Numbered from the stretch's first letter, positions 24,257 through 32,409 are shown. The stretch is DNA of 38,127 nucleotides from CAYZXL01 sp964482435 (GCA_964482435.1 CAYZXL010000048.1:1-38127), one strand, 5' to 3'. Notes: generated by a model from the letters alone, not told the origin. Translations and numbers: made by a program.

Positions 24257-26347
24257 TCAATCCTCCTTTCGGCAGAGCGTGGCTGCCTTTTTGTCGAGTT
24301 GTCCGTCGAGGCGCTCTGTCGGTTCTCCCAACATGGTTTCCTCGATTCGTGCAAGCCTCTTCTCCAGCGAAAAACGCTCCTCAATCCATTCTCTGTAATC
24401 GCTGCTTCGATAATCTCCGTCGGCAAGAGCCCCTCGCAGTTCTCCCGTGTTGGAGAAGAACGCCGCCGGACCGTACAACTCTCTCGCCCCGATCCAGGTG
24501 TGCACCAGGGGCTTGATCCCCTTCGCCATCGCCTCCAGAACCGCCACCTGCGTCCCCTCCCACAGCGAAGTCGAGAGGATGTAGTTCTTGTCGTTGAGAA
24601 AGGCATTGATGTCCTCGACCCAGCCGTGCAGGTGCACGTTCGTCAGCTCGTTCTCAGCAACATAGTTGTCCCAGTAAACCCGCAGCCTCTCGTCCTGAAA
24701 GCTCCCCGCCACGTGGAATCGGTAATCTCGCAACTGACACGCAATTTCCAGGAGGAGCGGCACGTTCTTCTTGTGGTTGAGGAACCCAACCCAGGCTATC
24801 TCCTGCCCCGGCTCTCTCTCTCGGTATGTGAACCGAGCAAGGTCTATCCCGTCGGGGATGACGCAACTTTTCACGTTCCGAAGCTCCGGGAACTTCTCTA
24901 ACGAAAGCCTCCGAACGTGCTCCGCGACAAAGACCAGATGGTCCACGTTCGCCCACTTCACTTCTCGCGGGTGCTCCGTAAAGTATTCGTAGCTCCTCAA
25001 CGTGCAAATGACCCTGCAGTCCCACCGAACCTGGCTCGCGAGGACGATGTTCTCGTCGCACCAGTCGAACCACGCCACGTCCGCCCACCTCATGTATTGA
25101 GGAAGAAACTTCTCGATGACCTCCACGTTGAATTGTCGTCGAAAGTGCTCTGCCAGCTCGCGCGAGAATTGCCCCAGCCTGTCAACGATCAGGAAGTTCT
25201 TCTTCCCGCTCTCGCCGGTGCGCACCGGCTGCGATGCCATGACCTTCTCCGCCCAGCGCGGCATGAACGACTCCACTTCCCGACGATGCTCCTCCGGAAG
25301 ATTGTCAAATGACAATACCTTCTCCCCGGCAAGGATTGCCTCGTAGTACCGCCCCGACTTCTCGTACGCCTCGCACAGCTTGTGGTAAGGCAGCCACGTG
25401 TAGAAATCGTGGCTGAAGAAAACCCCCGAAAGCGGTTGATTTCTATCGCATGCCGACTTGAAATAGTGCTCGGCTTCGTCCCACTTTTCCTCCCGCAGCG
25501 CCATGTCTCCGAGACCGACGTAGCATTCCGGCAGGTCCCACCTCTCCTGAATCCCTCGGAAAAAGGTTTCCCTCGCTCCGTCTTTCTCCCCCGATTGATA
25601 TAGCGCCCGCCCCAGCTGCCACAGAACCTTGTACCGCTCCTCCGGATGGTCGCTGCATTCCAAGTATCTTCGGTAATATTCGATTGCCGGACCGTAATCC
25701 TTCCGCTCGTGGGCGTGAATGCCGAGGTAATAAAGGGCCTTCGCGTCTCGTGGATTCCTCGTCAAGGCTTCTTCCATCTTCCGGGGAACCATCTCGTTTC
25801 TCTGCCTCTCTCTCAGTTCGCGGTTACCGGTCGGTCGCAAGTGGTCAATCACAATGTCCGCGAACCCGATTGTCCTCGCCGCGTCGCACTCGACGACATT
25901 GTGCACGGCCCCCGTGTACCGAAGCCGACCGTTGTTTCGGAAAAGCCGCAGTTGAATTCCGGACACGCTGTTGTCCTCCGCCTGAAGCTGTAGCCGAAAA
26001 CCAACCTCCTGCGTCCCCTCGGGCAGCGCTTCAACCATTTTCTGAAAAACCGCCACAGACGACTCCCTCAAGACCTCGTGTCCGTCGAGGACGAGAACCC
26101 AATTGCCGGTGCAGTGGGAGAGCATCTCGTTGCGAGCCGCCGAAAAATCGTCCCCCCACCGAAACCGATAAACCTTGTCAGTGAACCTCCGGGCGATTTC
26201 CTCACTGTCGTCGGAGCTTCTGTCGTCAATCCCGACCACTATCTCATCCACGACCGGCACCGCGCTCTCAATTGCCCGCTGAAGCGTCTCCGCCTCGTCG
26301 AGGACAATCATGCAAAGCGACACCCTCGGCCTTCTCTTCGCATCCAT
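24257..26347 (-). CDS. GT2-TPR-GT4 bifunctional glycosyltransferase inside the phage-like operon
   Basis: This protein of 696 residues has three parts. Residues 7-95 form a GT2 (GT-A) domain: VSLCMIVLDEAETLQRAIES, then DDRSSDD, and the VLDGHE acidic motif. Residues about 185-345 are TPR repeats (AKALYYLGIHAHERKDYGPA, YVGLGDMALREEKWDEAEHY). Residues about 385-680 form a GT4 (GT-B) domain with VIPDGIDLARF, EIAWVGFLNHKKNVPLL and the E-x7-E motif in SLWEGTQVAVLEAMAKG (about 593-605). It could add two sugars to a glycan or protein. It lies between capsid and connector genes, so virion or spike glycosylation is the natural inference. Unlike its neighbours it lacks a clear ribosome binding site, and repeat-derived DNA precedes it. 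Confidence 0.85.
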   Translation of the reverse strand: MDAKRRPRVSLCMIVLDEAETLQRAIESAVPVVDEIVVGIDDRSSDDSEEIARRFTDKVYRFRWGDDFSAARNEMLSHCTGNWVLVLDGHEVLRESSVAVFQKMVEALPEGTQEVGFRLQLQAEDNSVSGIQLRLFRNNGRLRYTGAVHNVVECDAARTIGFADIVIDHLRPTGNRELRERQRNEMVPRKMEEALTRNPRDAKALYYLGIHAHERKDYGPAIEYYRRYLECSDHPEERYKVLWQLGRALYQSGEKDGARETFFRGIQERWDLPECYVGLGDMALREEKWDEAEHYFKSACDRNQPLSGVFFSHDFYTWLPYHKLCEAYEKSGRYYEAILAGEKVLSFDNLPEEHRREVESFMPRWAEKVMASQPVRTGESGKKNFLIVDRLGQFSRELAEHFRRQFNVEVIEKFLPQYMRWADVAWFDWCDENIVLASQVRWDCRVICTLRSYEYFTEHPREVKWANVDHLVFVAEHVRRLSLEKFPELRNVKSCVIPDGIDLARFTYREREPGQEIAWVGFLNHKKNVPLLLEIACQLRDYRFHVAGSFQDERLRVYWDNYVAENELTNVHLHGWVEDINAFLNDKNYILSTSLWEGTQVAVLEAMAKGIKPLVHTWIGARELYGPAAFFSNTGELRGALADGDYRSSDYREWIEERFSLEKRLARIEETMLGEPTERLDGQLDKKAATLCRKED

Positions 26348-26534
26348 CTCTGTCTCTGCGTCCTCTGCGGTTAGTCCCTTGTTCTGGCCCCGCAGGGGCA
26401 GGGGGCAAGTTCAGGTCTCCTTACCGCCTTTCGATTGGCTCGCTGTGCGGTTTCCCACCCGGGACTGTTAGACCTGCACTTCTGAAGCCCTCCGCCCCTG
26501 GGCAGCCAGTTTGATGTCTCAAGCTTCGGCCTGG

Positions 26535-26586
26535 GTGGCACAGGCATCCTGCCTGTAGCCGAGCCTGGCGAAGACGCCCGTGCCAC
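26535..26586. repeat. Dispersed bipartite palindrome (REP/BIME-like), copy 3
   Basis: A 52-bp element bounded by GTGGCAC and GTGCCAC with internal ACAGGCATCCTGCCTGT. It is the same length as the copy at 32295-32346. It lies in the 253-bp gap between the capsid and glycosyltransferase genes, which otherwise contains ctctgcg..cctctgcggtt type sequence next to the glycosyltransferase start. Confidence 0.75.
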
Positions 26587-26600
26587 AGCCCTGTTGCCGC

Positions 26601-27539
26601 TCAACTGCTCGCCTTGACCTTGATCCACTGAGCGAGCGCCTTCGTGCTGTGGAGTGCCAGCCCTGCAATCAGCCTCATCCGACGGAACACGCTGTCCCGG
26701 TCCTGGTGCACCACGTCGGGACTGACCTCGACGAGCTTCCCCGGCCTCGCCGGAATGAATCCCGTCAGACCCACGCCTTCCCCGAAGCATCCCGCGGTGA
26801 TTCGAGTAACTCCCTGGAATCCCCCGATGGTTTCCGTGCCGATGTAATCGTTCACGAAAATCGGGATGCTGCTGAAGCTGTTGACGGTCATGGAGCCTTT
26901 CTTCCCGCTGATGGGGTCAGTGAAACCTACCTCGATGTTCTCCACCTCGCCCGCCGTCGCCCGAACCAACGCCCGGTAGTCACGCAGAGCGGCGGAGTTC
27001 ATCACGATGAAGTCCACCTGCCCATCCTTCGCCGTTACCTTTCCCAAAAGCTGCTCCAGACCCGGGAACGTGATTGACGACGCTGACGTCGTCGCCAGGT
27101 CCAGAATCTGGCTGGAGTCCACGAGGCTGTTGATCCCCGTGATTTGCCCGCCGGAACCCGCGCCGGTGATCAAGCCCTGCTTCCACAGCCTACCGATGGC
27201 CCGCGCCTTCTCCTCAATCTGTGCGGCCATCTGGTCGGTTCTTTCGCTCATCGTCAGCTCTTCCAGGGCGTCCACTTCCGCGTCGGCGACTATTCGCCCG
27301 AAATACGCCGTTACCTGCGTGATGGAAGCGGGCGTCTTGTTCACTGTATCGCCCACCGAATACCACGCCGCCGTCCCCGCGGTGTTTAGACTCCGGTTGT
27401 AAGTCAGCGATTTCCCCTCGACCGTCACAAACGGCAGAACCCTGGAAAATGCGTCAACCGTCAGAATCTCCGCAATCACTCCCTGAACAAGTTTGCTCTG
27501 CGAAAGCAAATCCGCCTTTGCCAAACTCAAACTCGCCAT
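26601..27539 (-). CDS. Phage major capsid protein (HK97-fold type)
   Basis: This 312-residue protein has GAGGAGGAA before ATG 27539. The N-arm and E-loop region read LVQGVIAEILTVDAFSRVLPFVTVEGKSLTYNR. The spine helix is VDALEELTMSERTDQMAAQIEEKARAIGRLWKQGLITG. The P/A-domain signatures are DFIVMNSAALRDYRALV, SIPIFVNDYIGTETIGG and VHQDRDSVFRRMRLIAGLAL. These are typical of HK97-fold major capsid proteins of tailed phages. No protease or delta domain is visible; a separate scaffold gene precedes it. An encapsulin-like role is possible in principle because the same fold is used, but the scaffold and tail genes favour a virion origin. Confidence 0.85.
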   Translation of the reverse strand: MASLSLAKADLLSQSKLVQGVIAEILTVDAFSRVLPFVTVEGKSLTYNRSLNTAGTAAWYSVGDTVNKTPASITQVTAYFGRIVADAEVDALEELTMSERTDQMAAQIEEKARAIGRLWKQGLITGAGSGGQITGINSLVDSSQILDLATTSASSITFPGLEQLLGKVTAKDGQVDFIVMNSAALRDYRALVRATAGEVENIEVGFTDPISGKKGSMTVNSFSSIPIFVNDYIGTETIGGFQGVTRITAGCFGEGVGLTGFIPARPGKLVEVSPDVVHQDRDSVFRRMRLIAGLALHSTKALAQWIKVKASS

Positions 27540-27648
27540 GTTCTTTCCTCCTCGTTTTCACCACTCACGGAGACCACCGAGAGCAGAAGGCTGTCGCATC
27601 GAGCCCTCTCTGCGGCCTTGGCGTTCTCCGCGAGAAAATCTTTGTTTC

Positions 27649-28479
27649 TTATCCCTCGTCAAAATCTCCGAGTGTCCGCGTGGGGTGGCTTCTGCTCTCC
27701 TCGACCAGTCCCTCGGCGATGAGGTCGCCGCTCGTCGTCGGCTCAACGGCGAATCCACGGCTGGTCCTCCCGGAGCCACTGCTTCCGCTTCCGCCTTTCG
27801 CTGAGCCGGACTTCACCAGGTGCGGATTCTCCGCTAAGAACAATCGCACCTGCTCCTCGACCGTCATGAACTCGCCATCTCGATTGAGCTGTCGCTCACC
27901 ATTCTCGTCGAGGACCATTGGCTCGAGGTCCTCCCCGAGCCTCGCCCTGTCCTTCAGGAGCTTTCGGACCTGGTCCGGATTGACCGCGCCGTTAGCCCCC
28001 GCAGCCGCGATCAGCGCTTTGTCAACCTTCACCTCGCTGATCGTCGCCAGAAGCTTCTCGTTTTCTTCTTGCGCCGCCTGGAGTGCTCTCTTCTGAGCCT
28101 CCTCCTCTTTTTTCCGGCGCTCGATTTGTCGCTTGTGCTCGTCGAGAACCTTCCGGTCGAAATGAATCTGCCGCATCAGCTCCTTCCTGAAGTTCGGAAT
28201 GAAAACCTTGTTCAGCCATTCCTGCTGCTCTCTCGACAGGTTCGGCTTGGCTATCCGGCCTGCGTACTGAGGAGAGGCCCCTGAAATCTCCGGAGAGCCG
28301 GAGACATTCTCCGCCGGCTCCACCCCGGCCTCCTCCGCAGCCACACCCTCCACGCCTCCACCTGTAAGGTCCTCAGGGGCACGTTGCCCCTCCGTATCTT
28401 TTACCTCCGCGTCCGGAGTCTGCTCTGCCTCCAGCCCAACGCCCGAGACCGAACCCGTAACAATCTCGTCAGATTTCAT
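27649..28479 (-). CDS. Phage scaffolding protein
   Basis: This 276-residue protein is started at ATG 28479 (AAAGGAAAAGG upstream). An acidic disordered N-terminus (about 1-75) is followed by a long charged coiled coil (about 97-150, including VLDEHKRQIERRKKEEEAQK). A compact segment ALIAAAGANGAVNPDQVRKLL, then VEEQVRLFLAENPHLV and a Gly/Ser/Arg tail follow. This plan, with an N/A-rich helix pair before a hydrophobic LF.AENPHLV box, is that of DUF4355-like phage scaffolds. These fill the procapsid and leave on maturation. It sits 110 bp upstream of the capsid gene, the usual arrangement. Confidence 0.8.
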   Translation of the reverse strand: MKSDEIVTGSVSGVGLEAEQTPDAEVKDTEGQRAPEDLTGGGVEGVAAEEAGVEPAENVSGSPEISGASPQYAGRIAKPNLSREQQEWLNKVFIPNFRKELMRQIHFDRKVLDEHKRQIERRKKEEEAQKRALQAAQEENEKLLATISEVKVDKALIAAAGANGAVNPDQVRKLLKDRARLGEDLEPMVLDENGERQLNRDGEFMTVEEQVRLFLAENPHLVKSGSAKGGSGSSGSGRTSRGFAVEPTTSGDLIAEGLVEESRSHPTRTLGDFDEG

Positions 28480-28502
28480 GATTCCTTTTCCTTTTGTTTT
28501 CT

Positions 28503-28900
28503 GTGGCACGGGCATCTTGCCCGTGACTCGCCGTGTTCCTCTTTAAGACCGCTGATGACCGCTGATCGCTCAACTGCTGAACCGTCGTTGCCCTGCGTCT
28601 ATCTGCGGTTGCATCTTCACCGTGGCATGGGCATCTTGCCCATGATCTTTGAAACCGCCGATGAACGCCCATGAACACTGATAAGTTGGACCGTCATTCA
28701 TCCGCGTGCATCTGCGTCCATCTGCGGTTCCCCTCCCGTCGTGCCACGGCCATCTTGCCCCCTTTGGAGTGCGGCACTCCCGCCCTGCGGCGGGACCGCC
28801 TTTATCCGAGGGAGCGAAGCTCCCGTCCTCGACAATCCGGTTAATCCTGTTCATCCTGTCAAAACCTTCTCTGCGCCCCCTGCGCTCTCTGCGGTTCAAT
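28503..28900. repeat. Cluster of dispersed palindromes and ctctgcggtt-type repeats in the phage-module leader
   Basis: Hairpins GGCACGGGCATCTTGCCCGTG (about 28505-28525) and CATGGGCATCTTGCCCATG (28626-28644) alternate with blocks of the type CATCTGCGTCCATCTGCGG (about 28590-28615, 28700-28733, 28862-28893). A GGTTAATCCTGTTCATCCTG block lies at about 28840-28860. TTTGAAACCGCCGATGAACGC following the second hairpin recurs after the hairpin at 32173. No gene is supported in 28480-29132; reading frames there translate only repeat peptides. Confidence 0.75.
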
Positions 28901-29132
28901 GAAAAAGGCAGGACCGCAGACGCTGCTTTCTTCGCAACATCCGCAATCCTGCCCTGTTCTCTTCTCAGTAGCAGGCAGCTGCGAGCTGCTGCGTGCCCTC
29001 TTTGCCCCCTCAACGAATCAGACGTCTCGGGCACCCGAGCACGCACTTCGGAGACCCGGCCTCCTTTTCAGCCCAGCCGGCGCCATACCGGCCCCGACCC
29101 GCTCAGGAAGCCGTTTCCTACATTCTGGCGAG

Positions 29133-29161
29133 AATATATAATATCGCCACCAATTTGTCAA
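29133..29161 (-). promoter_or_regulatory. Consensus sigma-70 promoter of the phage-like operon
   Basis: On the minus strand, TTGACA (29161-29156), a 17-bp spacer and TATATT (29138-29133), in an AT-rich island within GC-rich DNA. The predicted start near 29126 gives a leader of about 650 nt before the scaffold ATG. It lies just after the stop of the DUF4209 gene. Confidence 0.7.
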
Positions 29162-29206
29162 GAAAAATCTGGCCGCTTCCCTACGTTACCCGCCCCAACC
29201 TCGGGG

Positions 29207-31009
29207 TCACGTGGCTGCCGGCTGGGGCGGCTGCTCTGCGATTCTGAGCTGCGCCACCAACAGCAGGGCATGCAAGACAAGAGCACAGCTGTCCGGCCTG
29301 AATTCTTCTGGTCCCAAAAGGCCGTGGCAGAGCCTGTTTCGGAGGTTGAGTCCGCGGGGGTCAACGAGCACGGTTCTCAAGTATGGCAGGTATTCGGCCA
29401 GGGCCGATCTCGCCAGGAGCGGCTCGGTCAGCACGTCCCACATATTCTTCTCCTGCATCCCGCCCCAACGGCCCCTCTTGTCTGTCGGTATCCCTATCGC
29501 CTGAAGCAGGCCCCTGAGGGCCTGCTCGAGCTGAGGCATGAGGACGTGCACTGCCGTGACGTGGTCGCCCTTCAACCACGCATCGAGACCGCGCTCAACC
29601 AGGCCGCGTCGCTGTGGGTCGAATAGTGGGCACTCAAAGATATGGTCTGCCATATCGGCGGCGGTGGGCTTGTAGGTCTCCCTCACCCTGTCTAACGAAA
29701 GCACCAGCAGCAATGAACGAACCGCAGCCTGCTGCGCAAGTTCGAGCGTGACGTGGCCCTCCGGGTCCTCGTCGAGGGGCCCCACCTCCGCGACAACGTG
29801 ACCGTCCGCGACCAGAGCGCGCGGCATTCGGACCAGCAGGGGGTGCTCGCGCGCCGTCTCCTCAAGCTGCTTTGACGCGTCCCCCTTTTTCAAAGCGAAC
29901 CTGAACGCGATCCGGCGGAGTGACCCTTCCAGTCCCCCTTCCGTCATGGCAGCAAGGTATTCCTCGACCTGCTCATTCGACAGGGAAACTTCCGCCGAGA
30001 GCCTCGGCATGTTCTCCGCGGCCAACGCACCTTTTGCCTTGAGGCTCAGCTGCACGCGCACGGCGTCCGCGTTCATCCCGGCCTTCAAGTATTCCGCGTG
30101 CAGATCCCGCAGCCACGCCATGCCAAGCGCCGGATGCGCCTGGTCCCCCAGCCTCTCGACCGCCCCTCCCCACACGCGCATCACGCGCAGGACGTCGCCC
30201 AGCCTCCCCACGCGCCTGTAGTGGTTGGCCAGCCGCGTGGCGGCCGCCTTTCCCTCGAACTGCCCCAAGCTCCCGGCCGCCTCGGCAGTGCAGCTCTTCG
30301 CCAAGACCAGCTCAACGCGATCGATTAGCTCCTCGCCGTGGGCCTCCGACAGCGCCACTTTCTTATTGTCGTAAACCGTGTCGAACAGGGCAGCCCACAC
30401 GCCCAGCGCCCCGGGCTCTGCGTATCTCCGGAACGCCCTGAGGATCGAGTCGCGCACGTGCCCGACAAGCAGCGGGTCGTTGAGGCACAGGGCGAGTGCT
30501 AGCGCCCTACGTAAGCCCCGGACGGCATCCACGCCAGACGCCCACAGGTCCCCGTCCGATGCCTCCACGTAGGCACGTATGGCTGCCCGGGCGAATCCGT
30601 GGTGTGCCGGGCCGCCAGTTACCATCCTGTGCAAATCCCATAGGAGGTCTGCGTACCGAGCACTGAGAATCGGATGCCTCGCCTCGCTACATCTTCCCGT
30701 CCAATACTGCAGGACCTCCTTCGTAAACTGAGAGAGGGCCGGAATGTCGTTCCTCTCACCTTCCGGACCTGTGAACGACATCATGGGCCCGAAGTACGTT
30801 CCCCACGAACTCTCGTGAGCCTCTTCACAAGCGCGAAGTTGAAACGCTATGACCTCGGCCCTCGCTGCGAAGTCCACCTCGGGCCGCAGGGTCCCTTTTT
30901 GGCCTCGCCAGGCGCTTATGGCCGACGCCACGTCCCACTCGGAAAACCTCCTGTCCGGGCCTTCAAAGGCCTCAAATACATCGTCAAGATCCTGTGGCAG
31001 AGTTTTCAT
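29207..31009 (-). CDS. DUF4209-domain protein with RNxxxHG motif
   Basis: This protein of 600 residues is largely helical. The C-terminal third contains RGLDAWLKGDHVTAVHVLMP, QLEQALRGLLQAIGIPTD, and VDPRGLNLRNRLCHGLLG. The RNxxxHG at about 557-563 is the hallmark of DUF4209 and resembles the RxxxxH active site of HEPN-type RNases. The N-terminal 400 residues are a helical-repeat-like region without known motif. There is no signal or membrane segment. Function is unknown. The HEPN-like motif and neighbouring phage and R-M genes make an RNA-targeting defence role conceivable but unproven. It starts 15 nt after the stop of the upstream exported-protein gene, so the two may be co-transcribed. Confidence 0.75.
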   Translation of the reverse strand: MKTLPQDLDDVFEAFEGPDRRFSEWDVASAISAWRGQKGTLRPEVDFAARAEVIAFQLRACEEAHESSWGTYFGPMMSFTGPEGERNDIPALSQFTKEVLQYWTGRCSEARHPILSARYADLLWDLHRMVTGGPAHHGFARAAIRAYVEASDGDLWASGVDAVRGLRRALALALCLNDPLLVGHVRDSILRAFRRYAEPGALGVWAALFDTVYDNKKVALSEAHGEELIDRVELVLAKSCTAEAAGSLGQFEGKAAATRLANHYRRVGRLGDVLRVMRVWGGAVERLGDQAHPALGMAWLRDLHAEYLKAGMNADAVRVQLSLKAKGALAAENMPRLSAEVSLSNEQVEEYLAAMTEGGLEGSLRRIAFRFALKKGDASKQLEETAREHPLLVRMPRALVADGHVVAEVGPLDEDPEGHVTLELAQQAAVRSLLLVLSLDRVRETYKPTAADMADHIFECPLFDPQRRGLVERGLDAWLKGDHVTAVHVLMPQLEQALRGLLQAIGIPTDKRGRWGGMQEKNMWDVLTEPLLARSALAEYLPYLRTVLVDPRGLNLRNRLCHGLLGPEEFRPDSCALVLHALLLVAQLRIAEQPPQPAAT

Positions 31010-31024
31010 GCAACCTATGCCCTC

Positions 31025-32104
31025 TCACCGCCTCCTGTCCCCGTGGAAGTGGTAAACGAAGATGCCGCGGCCGACGCCGGCGGGGTCGCCGACTTTCGCC
31101 ATCTGGAAAGCCATGAATCGCCCGTCGTCGCTCACGACGGGATTTGAGGCTTTGTATCCCGGATAATCGCTGAAGTACGTCACCCGCTCGAGGTAATGGC
31201 TGCCGTCGAGGCGGAGCTTCCAGATGTCAATGTACTGAGACCCTTTCTGGCCTCTCTGGCGGGCGGCCCGGTCGCACTCGACTAACGTCCACTTCCCGTC
31301 GGGGAAAATTCCTTCCGGCTCGTCGTACTGGTCCGGCGCCTCGGAATAATTGACGACCTTGCCGGTCTCGAGGTCAATTCCCATGACGTCCGTCTCCTGA
31401 TACCCATACGCCGAGAACGTCAACTCCTTCTCGTCGGGCGGTCGAAAATTCTGGCACTCCAGCCCGCACTTGAAAGGGAGATTCCTGCTGTCAAGAACGA
31501 GCTTCTTATTGACGAGCTTCGGCGTCCCCCCGTCATAGCCAACGTCCGCCATCCAGATTTGCGAGACGCCCTCCGGCATTCTTTCCGGATAATCCCCGTG
31601 GTCAACGGTCCAGGCGATGCGCATCTTCTTGCGCGAAACTGCCGGTCCCTCCGAGCACTTTTCTCCGAGGCGAACCGGCGGCTTCGTCAGCGACTTATCG
31701 AGAATCCACAGTTCCGCGTAATCGTTCCGGCTCGGCCACGGATTCTCCGCGTCGAAAGTTTTGGCGCCCGAGAGAAGAATGTCCCCGTTCGCTAAATAAA
31801 GCGCGCGGGTGTACCCCTCGTGAAAATAATGGTGGGTCACGGGCCGGATAATCCTCGTCGCCATCTCAATCTCATACGCGTCCCCGAACGTTTTCTCGAC
31901 GAAAAGAATTCTCTTCCCGTCGTGCGAGAAGTCCGCCCTTTCTCCGAAATACGTCAGCCGCGTGATGTGCGGCGGCAAATCGTCCGCCGGGCTTTTGCCT
32001 TCCTGCGTGCCCTCCTGTGAACAAGCCGCTCGCCCGGTCAAACACCAAACCGCAAAGAAAGCCACAATCATGCTCAGGAACTTAACGATTCCTCGTGCCT
32101 GCAT
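31025..32104 (-). CDS. Exported beta-propeller-like (TolB/PD40-type) protein
   Basis: This 359-residue protein is started at ATG 32104, with GGAAGGGG upstream (a GTG at 32113 is in frame). An N-terminal Sec signal (IVKFLSMIVAFFAVWCLTGRAACS) precedes repeats such as ADFSHDGKRILFVEK, PPDEKELTFSAYGYQ, EGIFPDGKWTLVECDR and NPVVSDDGRFMAFQMA. These are the blade-strand patterns of TolB/WD40-like (PD40) propellers. The middle includes EGPAVSRKKMRIAWTVDHGD. It is probably a periplasmic binding protein. Similar proteins in PVC genomes often sit near polysaccharide genes, and a UDP-sugar dehydrogenase lies upstream here. Confidence 0.75.
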   Translation of the reverse strand: MQARGIVKFLSMIVAFFAVWCLTGRAACSQEGTQEGKSPADDLPPHITRLTYFGERADFSHDGKRILFVEKTFGDAYEIEMATRIIRPVTHHYFHEGYTRALYLANGDILLSGAKTFDAENPWPSRNDYAELWILDKSLTKPPVRLGEKCSEGPAVSRKKMRIAWTVDHGDYPERMPEGVSQIWMADVGYDGGTPKLVNKKLVLDSRNLPFKCGLECQNFRPPDEKELTFSAYGYQETDVMGIDLETGKVVNYSEAPDQYDEPEGIFPDGKWTLVECDRAARQRGQKGSQYIDIWKLRLDGSHYLERVTYFSDYPGYKASNPVVSDDGRFMAFQMAKVGDPAGVGRGIFVYHFHGDRRR

Positions 32105-32172
32105 AGGCCTCACCCCTTCCCTTTCTCAGGTTCAAGGACTCGCCCGCAAAGGACGGCCCTACGGGTTTCGTG

Positions 32173-32346
32173 GTGGCATGGGCATCTTGCCCATGACTAT
32201 TCGTCTCCGTCTTTGAAACCGCCGATGAACGCTGAAGTCCTAGACCATCTTTCATCTGCGTCTATCCGCGTCCATCCGCGGTTGCATCTTCACCGTGGCA
32301 TGCGCATCCTGCCCATGACTTGTCACGGGCGAGACGCCCGTGCCAC
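32173..32346. repeat. Dispersed palindromes and ctctgcggtt-type repeat, copy 4
   Basis: The hairpin GGCATGGGCATCTTGCCCATG (about 32175-32195) is followed by TTTGAAACCGCCGATGAACGC and an ATCTGCGT..ATCCGCGGTT block. A complete 52-bp bipartite element (32295-32346) bounded by GTGGCAT and GTGCCAC comes next. It fills most of the 305-bp gap between two minus-strand genes. The order hairpin/spacer/block is shared with the cluster at 28503-28740. Confidence 0.75.
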
Positions 32347-32409
32347 TATACGTCGCAGCCATGTCCAGCACGCACAGGCTCTGCGCGAGAGCGGGGGTTG
32401 CGCTCGTCC

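Larger units (their letters stand above)
21124..29161 (-). mobile_element. Phage-like structural module without packaging genes
   Basis: One reverse-strand run: consensus promoter (29161-29133), scaffold, major capsid protein, glycosyltransferase, head-tail connector-like, tail-completion-like, beta-helix spike, beta-rich small protein, Cys-rich small protein, and a membrane/coiled-coil protein. The order scaffold-capsid-connector-tail-lysis is that of a tailed phage. Absent on both sides within the window are terminase, portal, protease, tape measure, integrase and replication genes. It is either a prophage fragment or a domesticated capsid operon. All genes are intact with good ribosome binding sites, except the glycosyltransferase, which has a weak one. 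Confidence 0.75.

Noticed and set aside
28570..29046. Minus-strand 158-codon frame in the phage-module leader
   Set aside because: It translates only dispersed repeats (DRMNRINRI, GQDAHAT, RRERRGRREG).
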